From Paractinoplanes lichenicola (lineage in GTDB: Bacteria > Actinomycetota > Actinomycetes > Mycobacteriales > Micromonosporaceae): 64,000 nucleotides of DNA. This document shows positions 55,650 through 64,000 of the stretch, piece after piece. Location of the stretch: the NCBI RefSeq assembly GCF_016785085.1, contig NZ_JAENHO010000014.1:186001-250000 (forward strand), in the 5' to 3' direction. The position numbers were made by a program, and so were the translations under genes. The notes under the pieces were generated by a model, which worked only from the letters and a program-made list of their open reading frames with translations, had not been told where the DNA came from and made no database searches. Positions within the stretch are counted from its first letter, which is position 1, and the number at the start of each line of letters is the position of its first letter.

Positions 55650-56821
55650 CGGCCACTTTCGCCGAGCTCTGGAACGGGATCGCCCCGATCGGGCGGGCCA
55701 AGAACGGCGGCTACCTGCGGTACGCGCTGGAGGAGCCCGAGCTGGTGCTGCGTGACTGGTTCCGCAACCAGGCCGCGCGGCGCGACATGCCGGTCACCGA
55801 CGACGGCAACGGCAACCTGTTCGCCTGGTGGGGCGACCAGTGGGGCCACGACGCGGTGCTCACCGGCTCGCATTTCGACTCGGTGCCGCACGGCGGGGGC
55901 TTCGACGGGCCGCTCGGCATCGTCAGCGCGTTCCTGGCCGTCGACGAGTTGCGTCGCCGGGGGCACGTGCCGCGACGGCCGATCGCCGTGGTCGCCTTCG
56001 TCGAGGAGGAGGGCGGCCGGTTCGGCGTACCGTGCCTGGGGTCTCGGCTTTTGACCGGGGCGATCGAGCCCGCGCAGGCGGCCGCGCTGACCGACCGCGA
56101 GGGCGTGACGTTCGGCGAGGCCCTGGGTGACACGCCGGCGGGGCGGCTGCCCGGGTTGACCAGCCGGGTCGGGGCGCTGATCGAGCTGCACATCGAGCAG
56201 GGCCGCGCGCTCGAGGTGCCGGTCGGGGTGGCCAGCGCGATCTGGCCGCACGGGCGCTGGCGGTTCGACTTCACCGGGCACGGCGACCACGCGGGCACGA
56301 CGCGGATGACCGACCGGCGCGACCCGATGCTCACTTTCGCGTACACGGTGCTGGCGGCCAACAAGGAGGCCCGGCTCAACGGCGCGCACGCGACCATGGC
56401 CCGGGTCGAGGTCGAGCCCAACGCCACCAATGCCATTCCCTCCCTCGTACGGGGGTGGCTCGACGCCCGGGCGGCCGAGACCGGGACGCTGGACACGATG
56501 GTCGAGGCGATCCTCAAGCGGGCGCACGAACGGGCGGGACGCGACGGCACCGAGATCGCCGTGACGTCCGAGTCGTTCAGCGCCGAGGTGACGTTCGAGA
56601 CGTCGCTGGCCGCGCGGATCGCCGCGTTGCTGGGCGACGCGCCGGTGCTGCCGACGGGGGCCGGGCACGACGCGGGGGTGCTGTCCGCGCACGTCCCGAC
56701 GGCCATGCTGTTCGTCCGCAACCCGACGGGCGTCTCGCACTCCCCCGCCGAGCACGCCGACGAGGCCGACTGCGTGGAGGGCATCGGCGCGCTCGCGAGG
56801 GTGCTGGGCGACCTCACATGA
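55646..56821 (+). CDS. M20-type amidohydrolase of the hut operon (allantoate amidohydrolase-like)
   Basis: 391 aa, M20 metalloenzyme: zinc ligands in GSHFDSVPHGGGFDGPLGI, the general base region AFVEEEGGRFGVPCLGSR, HIEQGRALE and FVRNPTGVSHSPAEHAD. Homologues split N-carbamoyl or related amide bonds. In this operon a deformylase (HutG) is missing, and the gene sits exactly between hutU and hutF. I infer that it hydrolyses N-formyl-L-glutamate to glutamate and formate, or a similar amide. GTG start overlaps the hutU stop by 4 bp; stop overlaps the hutF start by 4 bp. Confidence 0.85.
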   Translation: MTATFAELWNGIAPIGRAKNGGYLRYALEEPELVLRDWFRNQAARRDMPVTDDGNGNLFAWWGDQWGHDAVLTGSHFDSVPHGGGFDGPLGIVSAFLAVDELRRRGHVPRRPIAVVAFVEEEGGRFGVPCLGSRLLTGAIEPAQAAALTDREGVTFGEALGDTPAGRLPGLTSRVGALIELHIEQGRALEVPVGVASAIWPHGRWRFDFTGHGDHAGTTRMTDRRDPMLTFAYTVLAANKEARLNGAHATMARVEVEPNATNAIPSLVRGWLDARAAETGTLDTMVEAILKRAHERAGRDGTEIAVTSESFSAEVTFETSLAARIAALLGDAPVLPTGAGHDAGVLSAHVPTAMLFVRNPTGVSHSPAEHADEADCVEGIGALARVLGDLT

Positions 56822-58113
56822 CGGCTTATTTCGCCCCGTACGCCTGGACGGGCGGGACGCTGGCCCGAAACGTCCACATCGAGGTGGCCGACGGCATCAT
56901 CACGGCCGTCGCCGCCTCGTCACCGGACAACTCGGGGACAACGCTGCCCGGCCTGGTGTTGCCGGGGTTCGCGAATGCGCACTCGCACGCGTTTCACCGC
57001 GCGCTGCGTGGGCGGACGCATGCGGGCGGCGGCAGTTTTTGGACGTGGCGCGACCTCATGTATCAGGTCGCGGGGCGCCTCGACCCGGACAGCTATTACG
57101 CGCTGGCTCGGGCCGTCTACGGCGAGATGGCGCTGGCCGGGATCACCGCGGTCGGCGAGTTCCACTATCTGCATCACGGCCCGGACGGCACGCCCTACGC
57201 CGACCCGAACGCGATGGGCCACGCGCTGGTCGCCGCCGCGGCCGACGCCGGGATCCGGATCACGCTGCTGGACACGCTGTATCTGACGGCCACTGTCGAC
57301 GGGAAACCGCTCGAAGGTGTGCAGCGGCGGTTCGGCGACGGTGATCTGGACGGCTGGTCGGCGCGCACCGATCGGCTGCGGGCGGCCGGCCATGCCAAGA
57401 TCGGCGCGGCGCTGCACTCGGTGCGGGCGGTTCCGGCCGAATACCTGTCCACCTTCGCTCATCGCACCGACGGGCAGCCCGTTCATGTGCACTTGTCCGA
57501 GCAACGCGCAGAGAACGAGCAATGTCGCGCAGTCCACGGTTGCACGCCGGCGGAGCTGCTCGAGGCGCACGGCGTGTGGCAGCCGATGACGGTGGCCGTC
57601 CACGCCACGCACCTCACCGACCGCGACATCGACATCCTTGGCGGTCACCACGTGTGCTTCTGCCCGACGACCGAACGGGATCTCGCGGACGGCATCGGAC
57701 CGGCCCGTCGGCTCTCCGACGCGGGCGCCCGGCTCAGCCTGGGCAGCGACAGCCACGCGGTGATCGACCAGTTCGAGGAGCTGCGCGGGCTGGAGATGAA
57801 CGACCGGCTGGCCACCGAGCAGCGGGGCCGGTTCACGCCGGCCGGCCTGCTCGCGGCGGCGGCCAACCATACGGCGATCGGCTGGTCCGACGCGGGCGAG
57901 ATCGCCGTGGGCAAGCGGGCCGACTTCGTCTGCGTCCGGCTCGACAGCGCCCGTACGGCGGGGGCCGATCCCGCGCAGGCGGTGCTCGCCGCGACGGCCG
58001 CCGACATCACCCACGTGATCGCGGACGGCCGCCTGATCGTCGAGAACGGCCACCACACGAGCATCGACGTGCCGGACGCGCTGGCCGCAGCGATCACGGA
58101 GGTCGTCGCATGA
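56818..58113 (+). CDS. hutF: Formimidoylglutamate deiminase
   Basis: 431 aa amidohydrolase. Zinc-binding HSH in NAHSHAFHRALRGRTHAGGG, VHVHLSEQRAENEQC and TDSHAVI-type LGSDSHAVIDQFEELR. It converts formimidoylglutamate to N-formylglutamate and ammonia, the branch used when the one-step HutG route is absent. 4-bp overlaps on both sides. Confidence 0.93.
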   Translation: MTAYFAPYAWTGGTLARNVHIEVADGIITAVAASSPDNSGTTLPGLVLPGFANAHSHAFHRALRGRTHAGGGSFWTWRDLMYQVAGRLDPDSYYALARAVYGEMALAGITAVGEFHYLHHGPDGTPYADPNAMGHALVAAAADAGIRITLLDTLYLTATVDGKPLEGVQRRFGDGDLDGWSARTDRLRAAGHAKIGAALHSVRAVPAEYLSTFAHRTDGQPVHVHLSEQRAENEQCRAVHGCTPAELLEAHGVWQPMTVAVHATHLTDRDIDILGGHHVCFCPTTERDLADGIGPARRLSDAGARLSLGSDSHAVIDQFEELRGLEMNDRLATEQRGRFTPAGLLAAAANHTAIGWSDAGEIAVGKRADFVCVRLDSARTAGADPAQAVLAATAADITHVIADGRLIVENGHHTSIDVPDALAAAITEVVA

Positions 58114-59267
58114 GCATTCTGATCGACAACATCGGCGAGCTCGTCACCAACGAGCCGGATCAGGGTGAGGGGCTGCTCGGGATCCGGCGGGACGTCGCGG
58201 TCGTGATCGAAGGTGATCGCATCGCGTGGATCGGGCCAAGTGCGCAGAAACCGCCGGCCGACTCGCGCATTGACGCGCACCAGCGCGCAGTGCTGCCCGG
58301 CTTTGTGGACAGCCATGCGCATCTGGTGTTCGCGGGTGATCGGGCGGCCGAGTTCGGCGCGCGCATGGCCGGCGAGCCTTACACGGGCGGCGGCATCCGC
58401 ACGACCATGGCAGCCACCCGGGCCGCGAGCGACGACGAGCTGCTCGGCAACGCGTCCCGGCTGGTCGACGAGGCACGCCGGCAGGGCACGACCACGATCG
58501 AGATCAAGAGCGGGTACGGGCTGAACGTCGCCGACGAGGCCCGCTCGCTGCGCGTGGCCGGCCAGTTGACGACCGAGACGACGTTCCTGGGCGCGCACGT
58601 CGTGCCGGCCGGGAGCGAGCCCGACGCGTACGTGGATCTGGTGCGCGGCGAGATGCTGGACGCCTGTGCCCCGTACGCGAAATGGATTGATGTCTTCTGT
58701 GAGCGGGGCGCGTTCGACGGCGACCAGACGCGGGCGATTCTCGAGGCCGGCGCCAAGAAGGGCCTGTTCCTGCGGGTGCACGCCAATCAGCTGACCGAGG
58801 GCCCGGGCGTACGGCTGGCGGTGGAACTGGACGCCGCGAGCGCCGATCACTGCACGCATCTGAGCGACGCGGACATCGCGGCCCTGTCCGGCTCGAACAC
58901 CGTGGCCACGCTGCTGCCGGGGGCCGAGTTCTCGACCCGCTCGCCCTATCCCGACGCGCGCCGGATGATCGACGCCGGGGTCACGGTCGCGCTGGCCACC
59001 GACTGCAACCCGGGCTCGTCGTACACGTCCTCGATGCCGTTCTGCATCGCGCTGGCCGTGCGCGACATGCGGATGACCCCGGCCGAGGCCGTGCACGCGG
59101 CGACGGCGGGCGGCGCGCGGGCGCTGCGGCGCGACGACATCGGACGGCTGCGCCCCGGCGCGCGCGCCGACCTGACGGTGCTCGACGCGCCGTCCCACCT
59201 GCACCTGGCCTACCGGCCCGGCGTACCCCTGATCAGCACAGTTCTGCACAACGGAGTGCCCCAATGA
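58110..59267 (+). CDS. hutI: Imidazolonepropionase
   Basis: 385 aa amidohydrolase. Metal site HAH in PGFVDSHAHLVFAGDRAAEF, substrate loop GGGIRTTMAATR, then EIKSGYGLNVADEARSL, LRVHANQ and ATDCNPGSSYTSSMPF. Opens imidazolonepropionate to formimidoylglutamate. Overlaps hutF and hutH by 4 bp each. Confidence 0.96.
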   Translation: MSILIDNIGELVTNEPDQGEGLLGIRRDVAVVIEGDRIAWIGPSAQKPPADSRIDAHQRAVLPGFVDSHAHLVFAGDRAAEFGARMAGEPYTGGGIRTTMAATRAASDDELLGNASRLVDEARRQGTTTIEIKSGYGLNVADEARSLRVAGQLTTETTFLGAHVVPAGSEPDAYVDLVRGEMLDACAPYAKWIDVFCERGAFDGDQTRAILEAGAKKGLFLRVHANQLTEGPGVRLAVELDAASADHCTHLSDADIAALSGSNTVATLLPGAEFSTRSPYPDARRMIDAGVTVALATDCNPGSSYTSSMPFCIALAVRDMRMTPAEAVHAATAGGARALRRDDIGRLRPGARADLTVLDAPSHLHLAYRPGVPLISTVLHNGVPQ

Positions 59268-60799
59268 AGGTCATAGTCCAGCCCACCGGTGTCACCCCCG
59301 CCGATGTGCTCGCGGTCGCCCGCGGCAACGCCCGGGTCGAGATCGCCCCCGAGACCGTCGAAGCCATGGCCACCAGCCGGGCGATCGTCGACACCATCGA
59401 AGCCTCCGGCAAGCCCGTGTACGGCGTGTCGACCGGCTTCGGCGCCCTGGCCAACACGTCGATCGCGCCCGAGCGCCGCGCGGAACTGCAGCATGCGCTC
59501 ATCCGCTCCCACGCGGCCGGGATCGGCGCGCCCATGCCGCGCGAAGTGGTGCGCGCGATGATGCTCCTGCGGCTGCGCTCGCTCGCCCTCGGCCGCTCGG
59601 GGGTGCGCCCGGTGCTCGCGCAGGGCCTGGCCGACCTGCTCAACCACGACATCACGCCGTGGGTGCCCGAGCACGGCTCGCTCGGCGCCTCGGGCGACCT
59701 CGCGCCGCTCGCCCACTGCGCGATCGTGCTGCTCGGCGAGGGCTGGGTGCTCGGCAAGGACGGCGCCCGGATGGCCGCCGCCGAGGCCCTGCACGCGGCC
59801 GGGCTGCAGCCGCTCGAGCTGGCCGCCAAGGAGGGCCTGGCGCTGATCAACGGCACCGACGGCATGCTCGGCATGCTGCTGCTGGCGATCGACGACGCCG
59901 CGCACCTGTTCGCGATGGCCGACGTGACCGCGGCGCTGGCGATCGAGGCGATGCTCGGCTCCGAGCGGCCGTTCCTGCCCGAACTGCACGAGATCCGCCC
60001 GCACCCCGGTCAGACCGCGTCCGCCGCGAACATCCGCAAGCTGCTGCAGGACTCGGCGATCATGGACTCGCACCGGGACGACCTGGCGCACGCGGTGCAG
60101 GACGCGTACTCGATGCGCTGCGCCCCGCAGGTGGCCGGCGCGGCCCGCGACACGCTCGATTTCGTCCGTACGGTGGCCGCCCGCGAACTCGTGTCGGTCG
60201 TGGACAACCCGGTCGTGCTGCCGGACGGCCGGGTCGAGTCGACCGGCAACTTCCACGGCGCGCCGCTCGGTTTCGCCGCCGACTTCCTGGCCATCGCGGC
60301 CGCCGAGGTGGGCGCGATCGCCGAGCGCCGGGTCGACCGGCTGCTCGACGTGACCCGCAACCGCGACCTGCCCCCGTTCCTGTCGCCCGACGCGGGCGTG
60401 AACTCGGGCCTGATGATCGCGCAGTACACCGCGGCCGGGATCGTGGCCGAGAACCGCCGGCTCGCCGCGCCCGCGAGTGTCGACTCGCTGCCCACGAGCG
60501 GCATGCAGGAGGACCACGTCTCGATGGGCTGGGCCGCGACCAAGAAGCTGCGTACGGTGCTCGACAACCTGACCAGCCTGCTGGCCGTCGAGCTGATCTC
60601 CGCCGTACGGGGTCTGCAGTTGCGCTCGCCCCTGGTGCCCTCGCCGGCCGGTCGCGCGGCGATCACCGCGCTGGAGGCCGCCGCCGGTCGCCCCGGCCCC
60701 GACCTGTTCCTGGCCCCCGCGTTGGAGGCGGCCCGCGCGGTCGTGGCCGGCCGTGAACTGCGCGCCGAGATCGAGTCAGCCACGGGGGCGCTGCTGTAG
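59264..60799 (+). CDS. hutH: Histidine ammonia-lyase
   Basis: 511 aa. The Ala-Ser-Gly triad that forms the MIO cofactor is in EHGSLGASGDLAPLAH. YGVSTGFGALANT, QDAYSMRCAPQVAGA and a Tyr/Phe-rich C-terminus complete the family. It deaminates L-histidine to urocanate, the first step of the pathway, although encoded last. Confidence 0.97.
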   Translation: MKVIVQPTGVTPADVLAVARGNARVEIAPETVEAMATSRAIVDTIEASGKPVYGVSTGFGALANTSIAPERRAELQHALIRSHAAGIGAPMPREVVRAMMLLRLRSLALGRSGVRPVLAQGLADLLNHDITPWVPEHGSLGASGDLAPLAHCAIVLLGEGWVLGKDGARMAAAEALHAAGLQPLELAAKEGLALINGTDGMLGMLLLAIDDAAHLFAMADVTAALAIEAMLGSERPFLPELHEIRPHPGQTASAANIRKLLQDSAIMDSHRDDLAHAVQDAYSMRCAPQVAGAARDTLDFVRTVAARELVSVVDNPVVLPDGRVESTGNFHGAPLGFAADFLAIAAAEVGAIAERRVDRLLDVTRNRDLPPFLSPDAGVNSGLMIAQYTAAGIVAENRRLAAPASVDSLPTSGMQEDHVSMGWAATKKLRTVLDNLTSLLAVELISAVRGLQLRSPLVPSPAGRAAITALEAAAGRPGPDLFLAPALEAARAVVAGRELRAEIESATGALL

Positions 60800-60812
60800 T
60801 TAACTTGCCACT

Positions 60813-62138
60813 GTGGATCAGCGGGCGGTGGTGATCGGGGCCGGGATGGCCGGGCTGGCCGCCGCCCGGGTGCTGAGTGAGCGTTTCGCGCAGGTCTTGG
60901 TGCTCGATCGTGACGAACTGCCGGGCGAACCGGTGCCCCGGCGCGGCGTGCCGCAGGGCAGCCAGCCGCACATCCTGCTGGCCGGCGGCATGCGCACGTT
61001 CGACGAGCTGTTCCCCGGCTTCGAGGCCGAGCTGATCGCCGCCGGCGGCACGAAGTTCGACACCGGCCTCGGCCTGTGCAGCTATCGGATGGGCCGCCGG
61101 TGGCCCTCCGCGCCCACCGGGGTGTCGCTGGTCGCGGCGACCCGCCCCGGCATCGAGGCGATCGTCCGCTCGCGGGTCACCGCCCTGCCCAACGTGACGA
61201 TCCGCGATCGCGTGGCCGTCTCTGCCCTGGCCGGCTCGGCGACGGCCGGGGTGACCGGTGTCGTGCTCGACGACGGCGAGACGCTGACCGCCGACCTGGT
61301 CGTCGACTGCACCGGCCGGGGCGCCCGCTCCGACCGGTGGCTGGCCGTGCTCGGGCTCCCCACGCCGGCCCAGCTCGAGGTCAAGGTCGGCGTGTCGTAC
61401 ACGTCGCGGCTCTATCGGCGCCGGCCGGGCGACCTGACCGACTGGTCGGCGATCTTCATCCTGCCCACGCCGCCCGGCGAGCACGTGAGCGGGCTGGCCC
61501 TGCCGGTCGAGGGCGACCGCTGGCTGGCGGGCATCGGCGGCTGGCACGTGACCGAGCCGCCCGCTGACGTCGAGTCGTTCGAGGATCACGCACGCGGCCT
61601 GCCCGACCCGATCCTGAGCGACCTGCTCGACCGCCTGGAGCCGATCGGCGACCTGATCACGACGAGGTTCCCGTCCAGCCGGCGCCGGTTGTTCGAGGAC
61701 GTCCGCGAACCACCGCCCGGCTATGTGGCGCTCGGCGACGCCGTCTGCAGCTTCAACCCGATCTACGGCCAGGGCATGACCTGCGCGGCCCTGTCGGCGC
61801 TCGCGCTCGGCCGGGCGCTCGACGAACACGGCCGGCTCGCCCCGCGCGCCTTCTACGCGGCCGCGGCTCAGATCCTGGACGTGCCGTGGTCGTTCGCGGT
61901 CGGCGGCGACTTCTCGTTCCCGCAGACGACCGGGCCGCGGCCGCGCGGGTTCGCGTTTCGCCGGTGGTATTCGCGCCGGATCGCGTTGGCCTCCCAGATC
62001 GACTCGGGCGTCAACGCGACGTTCGCGCGCGTTCAGCACCTGATCGATCCGCCGGGAACGCTCATGCGGCCCGCGTTCGTGCTGCGCGTGTTGCGCATGG
62101 CGAGAAAACGCGCGCGCGGATCGGGTCCGGTGCGTTAA
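60813..62138 (+). CDS. FAD-dependent monooxygenase-like oxidoreductase
   Basis: 441 aa. N-terminal dinucleotide fold VVIGAGMAGLAAARVLSERF, then VPRRGVPQGSQPHILLAGG, GD-motif YVALGDAVCSFNPIYGQGMT. Family members include epoxidase/hydroxylase-type enzymes of geranylgeranyl or phenolic compounds; substrate unknown. TAACTT (60801-60806) lies 6 nt before the GTG: leaderless, separate from hut. The C-terminus is basic. Confidence 0.88.
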   Translation: MDQRAVVIGAGMAGLAAARVLSERFAQVLVLDRDELPGEPVPRRGVPQGSQPHILLAGGMRTFDELFPGFEAELIAAGGTKFDTGLGLCSYRMGRRWPSAPTGVSLVAATRPGIEAIVRSRVTALPNVTIRDRVAVSALAGSATAGVTGVVLDDGETLTADLVVDCTGRGARSDRWLAVLGLPTPAQLEVKVGVSYTSRLYRRRPGDLTDWSAIFILPTPPGEHVSGLALPVEGDRWLAGIGGWHVTEPPADVESFEDHARGLPDPILSDLLDRLEPIGDLITTRFPSSRRRLFEDVREPPPGYVALGDAVCSFNPIYGQGMTCAALSALALGRALDEHGRLAPRAFYAAAAQILDVPWSFAVGGDFSFPQTTGPRPRGFAFRRWYSRRIALASQIDSGVNATFARVQHLIDPPGTLMRPAFVLRVLRMARKRARGSGPVR

Positions 62139-62149
62139 CTTCCGGCGGC

Positions 62150-64000
<1,851 letters not shown>

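Overview
The window is a gene-dense, very GC-rich chromosomal segment with strong codon-position GC bias, many GTG starts, 4-bp ATGA/GTGA gene overlaps and frequent CGTACG-type words. Together with the gene families present (SigC-type sigma factor, CopC-CopD fusion, F420/deazaflavin-type enzyme, MauE-DsbA cassette, many secreted CBM-carrying hydrolases), this points to a filamentous actinobacterium, most likely Micromonosporaceae (Actinoplanes/Micromonospora-like). The genus is an inference from style, not from a marker gene. No phage, insertion sequence, CRISPR array or plasmid function was recognised.

Layout. 1-6.7 kb: tail of a LuxR-type regulator, then an ECF sigma/anti-sigma/secreted subtilase set facing a Tat-exported beta-propeller lipoprotein gene. 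The two divergent units share a symmetric pair of ECF-type promoters. 6.9-10.9 kb: secreted CE4 esterase with CBM2, an FtsX-ectodomain lipoprotein, small membrane or secreted proteins, a VOC protein and a secreted trypsin-like protease. 11.0-13.6 kb: a two-gene cassette of a beta-rich 236-aa protein and a CHAT caspase-like protease; I suggest a gasdermin-like pore-former/protease defence pair. 13.5-18.3 kb: lactate permease and a two-gene PAS histidine kinase/hybrid kinase set. 18.3-20.8 kb: a decaying redox locus under a MarR regulator, with a deazaflavin-dependent nitroreductase broken by an in-frame TGA, an Old Yellow Enzyme reduced to 19 codons, and a deletion scar joining the C-termini of two divergent genes. 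20.8-26.7 kb: a 1962-aa DUF11-repeat surface protein.

26.8-32.7 kb: a CPBP protease, then a pectin island. It holds pectinesterase and pectate lyase (each with a ricin-B/CBM13 module) in one operon under a CebR-like operator, divergent from an unusual one-polypeptide ECF sigma - zinc motif - membrane segment - extracellular beta-helix protein. 32.7-38.2 kb: paired DnaA boxes, tRNA-His, oligoribonuclease and a 1387-aa disordered membrane protein with an H1-like basic tail. 38.2-43.4 kb: CopC-CopD fusion, SigC-type sigma factor, MauE, DsbA-like thioredoxin, a membrane protein and the peroxiredoxin Bcp. 43.6-46.1 kb: tRNA-Leu(UAG), GNAT acetyltransferase, bacterial expansin, MOSC protein. 46.2-51.3 kb: minisatellite, CsoR-type operator and His-rich copper P-type ATPase, then an MFS exporter divergent from its TetR regulator. 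51.4-53.1 kb: an orphan protein with a HEPN-like RNase motif. 53.1-60.8 kb: a complete histidine utilisation operon (RpiR regulator, hutU, M20 amidohydrolase, hutF, hutI, hutH). 60.8-64 kb: FAD monooxygenase and a 3'-truncated leucyl-tRNA synthetase with an altered KMSKS motif.

A recurring regulatory theme is leaderless transcription. At least thirteen genes have a TANNNT hexamer 6-8 nt before the start codon and no Shine-Dalgarno. Plant cell-wall attack (pectinesterase, pectate lyase, expansin, CE4 esterase) is the main metabolic theme, and copper handling with thiol-redox protection is the second.
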